From NCBI GenBank assembly GCA_024742735.1, contig JANSXV010000003.1, positions 248,001-312,000 of the forward strand: a stretch of DNA of 64,000 nt, in the 5' to 3' direction. The notes below the pieces were generated by a model that saw only the letters and a program-made list of their open reading frames with translations, did no database searches and was not told the DNA's origin. The position numbers and the translations under genes were made by a program. The first letter of the stretch is position 1, and each line of letters starts with the position of its first letter. This document shows positions 35,242 to 45,300 of this stretch, piece by piece. The stretch comes from Alphaproteobacteria bacterium (GTDB taxonomy: Bacteria; Pseudomonadota; Alphaproteobacteria; Caulobacterales; Maricaulaceae).

Positions 35242-35315
35242 GGGAGTCTCCTCTCAGGGTTCAGCGAATGCGCGGACATCAGGCACGCTTAAGTCCTAAG
35301 AGCTCGCCGCTTTAC

Positions 35316-35335
35316 ATGCAACAATATTGTTGCAT
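35316..35335. promoter_or_regulatory. 20-bp perfect palindrome, probable ArsR operator
   Basis: ATGCAACAATATTGTTGCAT is perfectly self-complementary and lies ten bases before the ArsR start codon, facing the divergent VOC gene. Size, symmetry and place fit a dimeric ArsR-family repressor covering its own promoter. Confidence 0.7.
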
Positions 35336-35344
35336 GATGACGGC

Positions 35345-35662
35345 ATGGGACTTCCGTTCGATCCTCAGCTCAGCACGCTGTTCCGCGCCCTTGGCGACGA
35401 CACCCGCCTGCTCATCCTGGAGCAGCTGAAAGCGCGCGATGATCAGACCCTGTTCGAGCTTTATGGCCGCGTCTTCAACGAGCACGGCTTCTGCCTGACG
35501 CGTCAGGCCTTCTCGCGCCATCTCAACACGCTGGAGGAGGCCGGGCTGATCCGCACCGCCTGGCGCGGGCGCACCAAGGTTCACTCCCTCACCGCAGCAG
35601 CGTCCTTCAGAGAGACGCTCGCCCCGTTTCTCACGGGCTACATCAAAGGAGACCGGCCATGA
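35345..35662 (+). CDS. ArsR family transcriptional regulator
   Basis: 105 residues from ATG 35345; an in-frame TTG at 35327 lies inside the palindrome and is rejected. It is a compact winged helix: LFRALGDDTRLLILEQL is the classic ArsR N-terminus, CLTRQAFSRHLNTLEEAGLI the recognition helix, and WRGRTKVHSLTA the wing. There is no CxC metal site, so it is unlikely to sense arsenic or cadmium; such members often pair with VOC or other small enzymes. The stop overlaps the downstream VOC gene (ATGA). Confidence 0.9.
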   Translation: MGLPFDPQLSTLFRALGDDTRLLILEQLKARDDQTLFELYGRVFNEHGFCLTRQAFSRHLNTLEEAGLIRTAWRGRTKVHSLTAAASFRETLAPFLTGYIKGDRP

Positions 35663-36054
35663 AGATGTACATCAAGAGCGTGGTCGTCGACGACCAGGCC
35701 AAAGCGCGGACTTTCTACACCGAGACGCTCGGATTCCAGATCAAGCATGACATTCCCATGGGCGAATTCAGCTGGCTGACCCTGGTCTCGCCGGAGGAGC
35801 CGGACGGGGTTGAGCTGGCGCTGGAGCCGGGCGCCCACGAGGCCACGAACACGTTCCGCGCAGCCCTCATGGCCGACGGCATCCCGTTCACGGCTTTCAG
35901 CGTGGACGATCTCGACGCGGAATACGAACGCCTGACCGCCGCCGGGGTCGAGTTCACCAACCCGCCCATGACGGCCGGCGGCGCGAAGATGGCGGTATTC
36001 AACGATACCTGCGGGAACCTGATCCAGCTGATCGAGCTGCTGGATCAGGCCTGA
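35659..36054 (+). CDS. VOC family protein (glyoxalase-like)
   Basis: 131 residues with the glyoxalase/bleomycin-resistance fold: YIKSVVVDDQAKARTFYTET, LGFQIKHDIPMGEFSWLTLV, VELALEPGAHEAT, then SVDDLDAEYERLTAAGVEFT and NDTCGNLIQLIELLDQ with the usual metal or substrate Glu at the C-terminal strand. It is co-translated with the ArsR regulator, which probably represses it in the absence of a ligand. Its end overlaps the convergent RND pump gene by ten bases. Confidence 0.88.
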   Translation: MKMYIKSVVVDDQAKARTFYTETLGFQIKHDIPMGEFSWLTLVSPEEPDGVELALEPGAHEATNTFRAALMADGIPFTAFSVDDLDAEYERLTAAGVEFTNPPMTAGGAKMAVFNDTCGNLIQLIELLDQA

Positions 36055-39000
36055 GCGTCAGCCCTCACCCTGAAGAACAGCGCATAGATCACCGGCGTGG
36101 CGACAAGCGTCAGGATCGTCGCGAAGGCGAGCCCTGAGATGATCGTGACGGCCATGCCCTGGAAGAAGGCGTCGAAGATGAGCGGCGTCATGCCCAGGAT
36201 CGTGGTGCCCGCGGCCAGCATGACAGGCCGGAGGCGGCTGACCGACCCGTCGCGCACGGCTTCGAACGGGTCATGGCCCGCCCTGATTCTTTGATCGATC
36301 TCGTCCACGAGCACGATGGCGTTCTTGATCAGCATGCCCGACAGGGACAACAGCCCCAGCAGCGCCGTGAAGGAGAAGGCGACATTGGTGGCCAAGAGCC
36401 CGATGGTCACGCCGATCACGCTCATGGGCACCACCAGCCAGATGATCAAAGGCTGGCGCACGGTCTGGAACAGCAGCACCGAGGTCACGATCATCACCAG
36501 CAGGGAAAAGGGCAGCACGCCGCCGAGGGATTCATTAGCTTCCTGGCTCGCCTCATGCTCGCCGCCCCACTCCAGCGCATAGCCGCGCGGCAGGTCGATC
36601 TCTGACACGATGGCAGAGAAGCGCACGAACGCGCTCGCCGCGGTTTCCTCGCCCGGCGGATTGGCCTGAACGGTCAGGGTGCGGATGCGGTCCATGCGCT
36701 GGATCAGCGTGTCCTGGGCGTCCAGCTCGAACCCGTCGACGACCTGGCTGATGGGCACATAGGCGTTCTGGGCCGGGCTCCAGATCAGGCGATCGGACAG
36801 ATTGTCCGGCGCGGCCCGCTCGCTCATGGGCGCGCGCGCCACGATAGGGATCAGCTCCTCCTGCTCGCGATAGACGCCAACATTCAACCCGTCGGTGGAG
36901 AAGCGCAGGGCTTCGCCGATATCGGCGCGGGTCAGGCCGATGGTGCGGGCCCGCTCATCGATCAGGCGGGGGGCGAGCACCAGCTCGCGATTACGCCAGT
37001 CGGTGCGCAGGTCGCGCACATTCCCCTCCTGGCGCAGCCGCGCCATGGCTTCGTCGCCAAGACGGCGCAGCACATCGGCGTCGGGCCCGGAGAAGCGCGC
37101 CTCCAGCTGGGCCCCCGACGGCGGGCCGAACACGATGCGTTCCGACCGCGCCGTCACGTCAGGATGGGTTTCGCTGATATAGGCCAGAATCCGGTCTGCG
37201 AGCGGCGGGATGTCGTCCAGGCTCTCGGTGCGGATCACAAGCTGACCATAGGCCGGATTGGGCTGCTCGCTGACATAGGTCAGCATGAAGCGCGTGGCGC
37301 CGCGGCCGATGAAGGCGTTCACGGTCACCGCCTCGGGCTGTGCGCCGGCGAAGTTCGCGATGTCGCGCACGGTCTGGTCGGTGACGAGAATGTCCGAGCC
37401 CTGGGGCTCTGAGATGTTGACGTAGAAGATCGGCGTGTTGGAGGGCGGGAAGAAGGCGTTCTTCACAAAACCGAAGCCCCAATAGCTCGTCACCGTGATG
37501 ACGATCAGCGCCGCCACGGTCAGCCAGCGCGCCTTCAGCGCCGTGACCAGCATCGTGCGATAGGTCCCGTAGATCGGACCCTTGTAGGGATCCTCGCCCG
37601 CCTTGCCCTGTTCGGACTTGAACAGGTGGTAGGCGATGAGCGGGGCCACCGTGATCGCCAGCAGCCAGCTGAGCAGAAGCGAAACCCCGATCACGGCGAA
37701 CAGGGAGAACAGGAATTCCCCTGTGGAGTCCGGCGACAGGCCGATGCCGGAAAACGCCATGATGCCGATGATGGTCGCTCCCAGGAGCGGCCACTGGGTC
37801 GAGCGCACGGCGTCTTCGGCGGCTTTCAGGCGGCGCTCGCCGCGCTGGACGGCGATCTGCATGCCCTCGGTCACGACGATGGCGTTGTCCACCAGCATCC
37901 CCATGGCGATGATCAGCGCGCCCAGCGAGATGCGCTGCATGGTCAGGTCGAAAGCGCTCATGAAAAACAGCGTGCCCGACACGGTCAGCAGCAGCACCAC
38001 GCCCACGGTCACGCCCGCGCGCCAGCCCATGAAGACGCACAGAACCCCGATCACGATGGCCAGCGACAGGGCCAGATTGATCAGGAACCCATTGACGGAC
38101 TCCTCTACCACGACATGCTGTTCGTAGATCGGCTGAAGCTCCACGCCCACGGGAAGCTCGGCCGTCAGCACGCTCAGGCGCGCCTCCACCGCAGCGCCCA
38201 CATCCACGATATTGGCGTCGGCCAGGCCTGATATGCCCAGCGTGAAGGCCCGCTCGCCATTGTGGTAGATGTACTGGTCGGCCCGCTCCACGGGCGCACG
38301 GCGCACCTCGGCGATGTCGGACAGGCGCAGCGTGCCGCCGGCGTCATCGGGATTGATCAGCAGATTCTGGATCGAGGCGACGCCGCCGATGGACTGGGGC
38401 AGGTCAATGCGCAGGAGCCGCCCGCCGGCTGGAGTCTGACCGGCGTCCACGACCGCATTCTCATTCGAAAGCGCCGACAGCACCGCCTGCACCGGCAGGC
38501 CGAGCCGCGCCAGAGTCTCCTGGGGTATCTCGATATAGATCCGCTCTTCAGGCACCCCCGATGTCTCCACCCGGGAGACCCCGTCGACCAGAAGCAGCTC
38601 GCGGCGCAGATAGTTGGAGATGTCGCGCACCTCGGCGTCGGAATAGCCCGGCGCGGTGACGGCATAGAGGATGCCGTACACATCCCCGTAATCGTCCAGC
38701 ACGCGCGGCGGACCGGCGCCGGGCGGCAGGAACGCCTCCACATCGTTCATGCGCTTGCGCAGCTCGTCCCAGACCTGGGGCAGTTCGGGGCCGTTGATTG
38801 TGTCGCGCACCAGCATGCGCACTTCGCTGACGCCCGGCGCGCTCTCCGAACGCACCTCGCGCAGCTGGCTCATCTGCTGGATCGCGGTCTCGATCCGTTC
38901 GGTGACCTCGGCTTCGACTTCCTCCGCTGTCGCGCCGGGATAAGGCGTGACGACGATGGCTTCCTTGATGGTGAAGGCGGGATCTTCCAGCCGGCCCACC

Positions 39001-39128
39001 GTGTTGAAGCCCCACAGCCCGCCGAACAGGCAGAACAGGATGATCAGCCAGGTGATGACCGGTTTTTCAATGGACAGCCGGGCAAGATTGTCCGGGCCGC
39101 GTGGGGCGTCAGCGCGCGTCTCGCTCAT
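36045..39128 (-). CDS. RND efflux transporter, inner-membrane permease
   Basis: A 1027-residue RND permease, expected to export toxic compounds by proton exchange. TM1 follows LSIEKPVITWLIILFCLFGG, and the periplasmic pore domains begin at EAIVVTPYPGATAEEVEAEV. The TM4 proton-relay motif is GMLVDNAIVV (Asp-Asn near 413, where AcrB has Asp-Asp), and TM10 keeps the Lys in SGMLIKNAIVLVDEID near 934. It is last in the order TetR, adaptor, permease, 15 bases after the adaptor. No outer-membrane channel gene is adjacent. Confidence 0.93.
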   Translation of the reverse strand: MSETRADAPRGPDNLARLSIEKPVITWLIILFCLFGGLWGFNTVGRLEDPAFTIKEAIVVTPYPGATAEEVEAEVTERIETAIQQMSQLREVRSESAPGVSEVRMLVRDTINGPELPQVWDELRKRMNDVEAFLPPGAGPPRVLDDYGDVYGILYAVTAPGYSDAEVRDISNYLRRELLLVDGVSRVETSGVPEERIYIEIPQETLARLGLPVQAVLSALSNENAVVDAGQTPAGGRLLRIDLPQSIGGVASIQNLLINPDDAGGTLRLSDIAEVRRAPVERADQYIYHNGERAFTLGISGLADANIVDVGAAVEARLSVLTAELPVGVELQPIYEQHVVVEESVNGFLINLALSLAIVIGVLCVFMGWRAGVTVGVVLLLTVSGTLFFMSAFDLTMQRISLGALIIAMGMLVDNAIVVTEGMQIAVQRGERRLKAAEDAVRSTQWPLLGATIIGIMAFSGIGLSPDSTGEFLFSLFAVIGVSLLLSWLLAITVAPLIAYHLFKSEQGKAGEDPYKGPIYGTYRTMLVTALKARWLTVAALIVITVTSYWGFGFVKNAFFPPSNTPIFYVNISEPQGSDILVTDQTVRDIANFAGAQPEAVTVNAFIGRGATRFMLTYVSEQPNPAYGQLVIRTESLDDIPPLADRILAYISETHPDVTARSERIVFGPPSGAQLEARFSGPDADVLRRLGDEAMARLRQEGNVRDLRTDWRNRELVLAPRLIDERARTIGLTRADIGEALRFSTDGLNVGVYREQEELIPIVARAPMSERAAPDNLSDRLIWSPAQNAYVPISQVVDGFELDAQDTLIQRMDRIRTLTVQANPPGEETAASAFVRFSAIVSEIDLPRGYALEWGGEHEASQEANESLGGVLPFSLLVMIVTSVLLFQTVRQPLIIWLVVPMSVIGVTIGLLATNVAFSFTALLGLLSLSGMLIKNAIVLVDEIDQRIRAGHDPFEAVRDGSVSRLRPVMLAAGTTILGMTPLIFDAFFQGMAVTIISGLAFATILTLVATPVIYALFFRVRADAQA

Positions 39129-39143
39129 GGAAGAAGTCCTGGA

Positions 39144-40244
39144 CTAGAAGCGGCCGGGTCCGGTGATGACGGCGCTGGCCTCGGACGTACCCTGAAGCGG
39201 CCGCACCGCCATGCCCTCGTAGAGCGCATTGACGCCGGCAGTGACGACCTGCTCGCCGGGGCGCAGGCCTTCATCCACGCGCACGGTCTCCCCGGTCACG
39301 GGTCCCAGCGCGACACGGCGCGAGGTGACGGCGCCCTGGCGCGGATCGAAAACCCAGACCACGAACCCGCCCTCCGGCGTCGGTGACAGGGCGCTGACCG
39401 GAATGATCGCGCTGGTGCGCTCCTCTGCGGGGGCGTCCGGTTCAACGATAATCCGTACGCTCGACGTCATGCCCGGCAGGATGTTGGCGGGGATATCGTT
39501 CGGCAGGGCGAACAACGCCGTGTAGGTCTGGCTCGCCCGGTCCGGCTCGGCGACCAGCTCGCGGAATTCCAGCGGGAAGGTCTGGTCGGGCAGGAAGGGA
39601 AAGCGCGCCGTCATTTCGCGCGGATCGGTCTCGTCGACCATGGCCAGCACGCTTTCGGGCACCTGGATGGCCACGCGCAGCTCGCTGACATCCTGTAGGC
39701 GGGCTACCGGTTGGCCGGCGGCGACAGTGGTGAAATTGTCCACCAGGCGGCGGCTGACCAGGCCTTCAAACGGCGCGTCTATGGTGGCGTACTCCAGATT
39801 CTGCCGCGCATTGTCCAGCGCCACGAGGCGCAGGTCATGGGCGGTCCGTGCTTCGTCCAGCGCGGCGTCAGCCGCGATGCCGCGATCATGCAGGGTGCGG
39901 ACCCGGTCCAGATTCTGGCGCGCCTGCTGGAGCTGGACTTCGGCGGTGCGCACGGCGCGTTCGAAATCCTGGGTCTGAAGCGCGGCGACCGGGGCGCCCT
40001 CAGCGATGATCTGGCCTTCACTGACCGGGAAGTCCGCCAGGCGCCCGCCGACCTGGAAGGCGAGATCGACGGTCAGCCGGGCTTCGACCCGGCCGACGAA
40101 TTCGCGCACCGAGGCGGCCTCGGCGGGACGCGCGGCTTCAATGCGCGCAGCGCGGACCGGTTCGGCGGCGGGCGGCTCCGGTGCGCCGCAGGCGGCGGCG
40201 AGCGCAGCCAGGGCGGCGGCGCCCAGGGATCGAAGGGACGTCAT
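39144..40244 (-). CDS. RND efflux periplasmic adaptor, lipoprotein
   Basis: A 366-residue membrane-fusion protein. The lipobox ALAAAC lies near residue 19. It has half-lipoyl strands at LTVDLAFQVGGRLADFPVSE and VPVAALQTQDFERAVRTAE. A coiled-coil hairpin (about 95-150, TAEVQLQQARQNLDRVRTLH) precedes a beta-barrel and a C-terminal domain (VRVDEGLRPGEQVVTAGVNA). It bridges the permease to an outer-membrane channel. The start overlaps the TetR stop (ATGA), indicating coupled expression. Confidence 0.92.
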   Translation of the reverse strand: MTSLRSLGAAALAALAAACGAPEPPAAEPVRAARIEAARPAEAASVREFVGRVEARLTVDLAFQVGGRLADFPVSEGQIIAEGAPVAALQTQDFERAVRTAEVQLQQARQNLDRVRTLHDRGIAADAALDEARTAHDLRLVALDNARQNLEYATIDAPFEGLVSRRLVDNFTTVAAGQPVARLQDVSELRVAIQVPESVLAMVDETDPREMTARFPFLPDQTFPLEFRELVAEPDRASQTYTALFALPNDIPANILPGMTSSVRIIVEPDAPAEERTSAIIPVSALSPTPEGGFVVWVFDPRQGAVTSRRVALGPVTGETVRVDEGLRPGEQVVTAGVNALYEGMAVRPLQGTSEASAVITGPGRF

Positions 40245-40816
40245 GAGCGGGGCTCCGAGGCGAGCGCGACCAGGCGGGCTTCTACGGCCTCACGCTGATC
40301 GTCGGGGAGGATGTCGAGACCAAGAATGTCGGAGAAATGCAGGCCGTCGGCGGCCAGCACGATGATGGAGGCGAGCTCGGGATCAGCCGAGCGCGCAATC
40401 ATCTCATCGCGCATCTCCGCAATGGCGGCCCGGATCGGGATGATCAGATCGGGATGCTCGGCCAGCGCGGCGAGCAATCCCATGGAGACCGCCCGGTCCA
40501 TCTCCTTCTGCTGCAGGAGCGAGCGCACCATGGCGGGCATCGGGTCTTCGCCGGCGGCTTCGGCCTGGCTCAGCGCGGCGTCGTGGCGCGCGCGGGTCTG
40601 GGCGATCATGCGCGCGACCATGCCCTCGATCAGGGCCTGCTTGGAGGGGAAGTTGTACAGGACACCGCCCTTGGAGAAGCCGCTCTCCTGAACCACCGCG
40701 TCGATGGTCAGCCGGCGTGAACCGTCACGCGCGACGACCCGCTCGGCCGCGTCGAGGATCACCTCGCGCGTGCTCGGCTTTTCGCCGCGATCCTCGGTTT
40801 CGTCATGAAGAGCCAT
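40241..40816 (-). CDS. TetR family regulator of the RND operon
   Basis: 191 residues from ATG 40816, with AGGA upstream; an ATG at 40852 would add an unlikely tail. The N-terminal helix-turn-helix is REVILDAAERVVARDGSRRL followed by TIDAVVQESGFSKGGVLYNF, the usual TetR pattern. The helical C-terminus is the ligand and dimer domain. It is first in the TetR-adaptor-permease operon, with two tandem ACCGTCTGGACGGT sites just upstream. It is probably an autorepressor released by a pump substrate. Confidence 0.92.
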   Translation of the reverse strand: MALHDETEDRGEKPSTREVILDAAERVVARDGSRRLTIDAVVQESGFSKGGVLYNFPSKQALIEGMVARMIAQTRARHDAALSQAEAAGEDPMPAMVRSLLQQKEMDRAVSMGLLAALAEHPDLIIPIRAAIAEMRDEMIARSADPELASIIVLAADGLHFSDILGLDILPDDQREAVEARLVALASEPRS

Positions 40817-40856
40817 ATCCTGATGCACCGTACCTAACTTGCTGCACTGCATCTAT

Positions 40857-40893
40857 ACCGTCTGGACGGTTTTTTCAAGACCGTCTGGACGGT
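40857..40893. promoter_or_regulatory. two tandem TetR operator candidates
   Basis: ACCGTCTGGACGGT occurs at 40857-40870 and again identically at 40880-40893. Each is an inverted repeat ACCGTC-TG-GACGGT, and the starts are 23 bases apart. They lie 41 bases upstream of the TetR start, in the gap to the divergent membrane gene. Confidence 0.7.
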
Positions 40894-40956
40894 TTGGTCA
40901 GGAAGCGGCGCCCAGGGGTGAACGCCGCGTGACAGTTCTGTAAAATCAGCACGGGC

Positions 40957-40982
40957 CCGACCGGTTTTTCTTGACCGGTCGG
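40957..40982. promoter_or_regulatory. 9-bp inverted repeat upstream of the PiT-like gene
   Basis: CCGACCGGT and ACCGGTCGG are perfect complements separated by eight bases (TTTTCTTG). Located 53 bases before the membrane gene start, it may be an operator or a leader hairpin. Confidence 0.45.
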
Positions 40983-41034
40983 ACCTGCTTGCTATCCGGG
41001 CGGCCACGTACGAGGGGTGTTTCTGGAGGATTTG

Positions 41035-42315
41035 ATGGCCGACCTAGCGATTATGGGCGTTCCGCTGCTTGCGCTGATCGGCTTCTGCTTTGCGGCCTAC
41101 GCCATCGTCGCCAACGACGTCATCCAGACGCTGGGCACCTTCCTGGCCTCCAACGCCAAACGGCCGTGGGTCGTGCTGTGGGCCTTCGCCAGCACGATCA
41201 TTATTGGCGTCATGCTCTACGGGTATTTCGGCTATGACGGCGATATCGCGTTCGACCGCCTGAACTCGATTCCGTTCCCTGAGGACGGCGTCCAGTGGTA
41301 CCACGTGCTGCCCCCGCTGGTTCTGCTGATCCTGACTCGGTTCGGCATTCCGGTGTCCACGACTTTCCTGGTCCTGACCATCTTCACCCTGACCGGCGGT
41401 GCGGCCACGGCGGGCGTCCTGGGCAGCATGCTGGTGAAAAGCCTTCTGGGCTATCTGGTCGCCTTCGGCGCGGGCGCAGTGCTGTTCTTCATCATCGCGC
41501 GCATGTTCGAGCGCTGGGTGGCGAAGACCGATGTGGACACCGAGCACTCGCCGCCCTGGGCGATCCCGGGCGTCGCGGCGCTGACCGGTCTTCTGGTCTA
41601 TCTGCTGGTGGCCGGCCCGACCCTGCCGGACATCGAAAACGCCAACTGGACGGCTGTGGCCATCACGGCTGTGGCGTCAATCGCGATCGCCTTCATCACC
41701 AACCGCTTCAACACCTGGTACGTGCTGCAATGGCTGTCGACCGGCTTTCTGTGGTCGCAATGGCTGATGCAGGACCTGGCCAACATCTTCGTCTACCTGC
41801 CGCGCGAAACGGCCGTGGTGAACGGGGAGATCCAGGTCACCTTCTCCATCGGCCTTCTGATCTTCGCCACCCTGCTCATGGTCGGCCTTCACGCGATCAT
41901 CTTCGCAATCCGCGGCGGTGAAATTCAGAAGATCGTCCTGTCCAAGACCAATACGACCGATGTGCGCGCGGCGACCGTCGTCGACTTCGTGTTCGGGATC
42001 ATCCTGATGTACTTCAAGGAGATCAACGACATCCCCATGAGCACGACCTGGGTCTTCCTGGGACTGCTGGCCGGACGTGAGCTGGCGATCTCGTTCATCT
42101 CGGGTCTGCGTCAGAAGGGCGAGGCGATCTTCGACGTGGTTACAGACGCAGTGCGCGCCGGGATCGGCCTGATCGTGTCGGTGACCATGGCGCTGGTGCT
42201 GCCCTTCTTCGCCTATGGCGAGTTCCCTGATCTGGGTCAGGCCCTGTTCGGCGGCGGCGACACAGCCGCCATCGAGCAACCGGTTGACGCAGGCCGGAGC
42301 GGGCTCGGGCGCTAG
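41035..42315 (+). CDS. multi-pass membrane protein, distant PiT phosphate-transporter-like
   Basis: 426 residues from ATG 41035, with TGGAGGA upstream. It has around ten to twelve TM segments in two halves. The first half contains AYAIVANDVIQTLGTFLA and RFGIPVSTTFLVLTIF; the second contains KEINDIPMSTTWVFLGLLAG. These recall the paired GANDVANAFG and PxSTTH motifs of PiT (Pho4) transporters, but diverged, with Phe or Trp where PiT has His. Substrate could be phosphate, another anion or a cation. It stands alone between the RND operon and tamB. Relation to PiT is my inference from motifs. Confidence 0.7.
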   Translation: MADLAIMGVPLLALIGFCFAAYAIVANDVIQTLGTFLASNAKRPWVVLWAFASTIIIGVMLYGYFGYDGDIAFDRLNSIPFPEDGVQWYHVLPPLVLLILTRFGIPVSTTFLVLTIFTLTGGAATAGVLGSMLVKSLLGYLVAFGAGAVLFFIIARMFERWVAKTDVDTEHSPPWAIPGVAALTGLLVYLLVAGPTLPDIENANWTAVAITAVASIAIAFITNRFNTWYVLQWLSTGFLWSQWLMQDLANIFVYLPRETAVVNGEIQVTFSIGLLIFATLLMVGLHAIIFAIRGGEIQKIVLSKTNTTDVRAATVVDFVFGIILMYFKEINDIPMSTTWVFLGLLAGRELAISFISGLRQKGEAIFDVVTDAVRAGIGLIVSVTMALVLPFFAYGEFPDLGQALFGGGDTAAIEQPVDAGRSGLGR

Positions 42316-42356
42316 AACGAAGGCTTGGACCGCCGGCCTGCCGCCCGAGCGAGATA

Positions 42357-45300
42357 TCAGGGCCTATCTCCAGCGCCATCGCCAAGACTTCCGGCCCCGG
42401 CATCATCAAGCTCCGCTTCACCCTCGGAGCGCAGGCCCAGCCGGTCGCGGAAGCCCCGGAACAGCTCGACCTCGCCGAACAGGTCGTCGTCATATTCCAC
42501 CCGCCAGCTCAGCGCGAGACCGGCCCGGCCCTGCGCGTCGAGGCTGGAGGTCAGGGTGAAGCGCGGCGTCAGCGTCCAGTCGATGCGTGTGGCCGGCGCA
42601 GCACCCACGCTGGCGCCTTCCAGCTGCAGGAAGACATCGTCGGTCAGATAGCGCCCGCCCGACACGACCGTCTCACCAGCCGCGTTGCGGCGCACGCCCA
42701 GCAGGTCCAGACCCGCCGCCTGGCGCAGCGCCCCCAGCGGATCAAGGCCTGACCCGCCGGAGAGGCTGGCCAGCGCGCCAGCCAGCTGCGCCGCCTGCAG
42801 GGCGGTCAGGTTCGCGGCGCTTTCGCCGAACAGGATGCGGCTCGCCACCTCGTCCTCGGGCAGGGCGGGCTGGGAGGTCAGGCGGATCTCCGGCGCGGTC
42901 ACGGTCCCGTCCACCTCGACGCGGGCGGTCAGGTCATCGCGCTGGTTGATGGCGGCGACATTGAGCCGGGCCTGGGCCGGGTCGCCGTCCAGGATCACCT
43001 GCCCGCGCTCCAGCTCGAAATTGCGGCCCAGCAGCGCCGCGCGCCCGCGCACCAGCCGGGCCTCGCCTTGCAGGACCGGATCGTTGCTCGCGCCGCTTAT
43101 CGCCAGGTCAAAGGACCACTCGGTGTCGTAGTTCGGACCGCGCACGAACACCCGGCGCGGCGCGCTGACCTGATAGTCCAGCGTGACCGGCGGACCGGAC
43201 CTCGCCTCCGGCGCCGGATCGAGACCGGCAGGCCGATTGATCTCGACCACCTCGATCTGGCGCACCGGCGCGCGGCCGCGGCCATTGGGGCTGATGTCGG
43301 CCCGGTCGATCACGGCTGAGCCGGACAGCCGTCCCTGCCCGTCCTCCAGCACAAAGCGCACGTCGCCAGTCCCGATGGCTTCCGCGTCATTGCGGTCGAT
43401 CAGGCGGAAGTCATCGAAGCTCACCGCCGCCTCAAGGGCGAGTGGCGTCGCGAGGTCGAGCGTGCCGGTCCCGCTCAAGGACCCGCCCTGCCCGTCCGTG
43501 GCCGACAGTCGGGTCAGCCGCGCCCCGGTCCGGGTCATGTCTAACTCGGCCTGAAGGTCGCGCAGGTCCAGCCCGGCGCGCGCATCGCTGAAGCGTGCAT
43601 CGCTCAAAGTGGCCGAGCCCACCAGAACCGGGTCGGCGACGACGCCTGAAATTTCAGCCTGAAGATCGATCCGGCCGGTCAGTCTCTGGGCCGGATCGAT
43701 ATGGAAGGCGGCGAAGTCACCGATCCGCCCCTCCGCGCTCGCCCGCCCCTCGATGGGGACGGTCCGGTCGAACAGCTGACCCAGCGTGGCGACCGGCCCG
43801 GTCTCGACGGTAAGGCCTGCGTCGGCGCTCAGCTCGACGCCTGAGGCCCGGGCGCTCAGATTGAGCCGCTCGCGGTCCAGCCTCGCCGTCACCCCGCCTG
43901 ACAGCGTCCGGTCTTCCGATGTACGCGCGGGGCGCAGGCCATCGCCGCTCAGGGATACTTGCCCGGTCCAGACGCTCTCGGTTCGCGACAGGGACGCCTC
44001 CCCCGACAGAACGCCTTCGACCGGTTCGCGCGCCCGGCGCAGGGACAGCAAGGCCGCCGGCGCATCCTCAAGGCTCGCTTCAACCCGTGGCGCATCGCCG
44101 CCGGCATAGCTGAACACGCCGCGCCCTTCGCCCAGGTCCAGGTCGGCGGATGCCGTCAGCTCCGGCGTGATCTGAACCTCGATCGGCGCACGCGTCGCGA
44201 GCGAGACCGCGCCGTACTGTCCCTGCAGCGACGTTGTCAGAGTCTGGCCATCGTCCCTGACGGAGAACGCGCCCTCGCCTGCCAGGTCGAACGCCGCGCC
44301 GTACGCGCCGTCGGCAGTGAACGACAGGGCGACCTGCTCCAGAGGACCGGTCAAGGTGAGCCGGCCCTCGTCGATATAGCGGAGGTCACCGAAGACGAGA
44401 TCCTCCCCGGCGAGCTCGGCTTGCACCGCACCGCCCTGCAGACTGGCGTCGAGCTGAAGCCGTCCAAAGCCTGCCTCGGGCTGGAGCCGGGCGGACAGGC
44501 TCAGCGCGTCCGGGCCGGCCTCAGCGGAGCCGTCGATGGTGAATCCGGCGGCCCGGCCCGACAGCGTGTCCAGCCGAACGCGATCGCCCGTCCGCGCAAA
44601 GCGGGCGTTGAGGTCCACCGGACCGCGTCCGCCCTCACCGGTCAGCCGGGCTTCGCCGCTCAGGGCCTCCAGCGCGCCGGAGACTTCAACGCGAAGGCGG
44701 GGATCGGTCAGGGTTTCAGGTCCGATGGTCAGGGCCGGGGTCCGCGCCTCGACCCGGGCGTCGACGCCGTCGGCGCCGACCGAAGCGTCGAACCGCGCGC
44801 TCAGCGCACCGTCGAGCGTCAGGGCGGAGACCGGCGCAGCGCCGGACCAGATCGCGTCGCCGTCCACGCGCCAGGCTTCGCCTTGTTGCGAAGCGGCGCC
44901 GACCAGCTCCAGCTCCGGGCTGGCCAGTGCGATTTCGCTGAGGCTCAGCCCTCCCTCTGCGGTGCGCTCAAGAACGCCGGACCCGGACAGCGGCGCCGAC
45001 AGCTGTTCGGCCAGCGCCCCGGCCGGCCTGAATTGAGAGAACCGGAATTCGGCGCGCAACGCGCCGTCAAACCCGCCTTCGGCGTCAATGGATAAAGGAC
45101 CGGCGCCGCCGAGAAGATCGGTCGCCGCCTCCGGCGACAGCGCGTCAGAGCGCGCCTCGACCCGCCAGCGCCGGGCGCCGAACTCCACCGCGCCTTGCGC
45201 CGAGACATCCCCGGCGGCGGTGGTCAATGCAAGCTGAGAGATGTCGAACCGCTCCGCGTCGCGGCGCCAGACGGCCTGCCCTTGGGCGCCCAGCGTCTCG

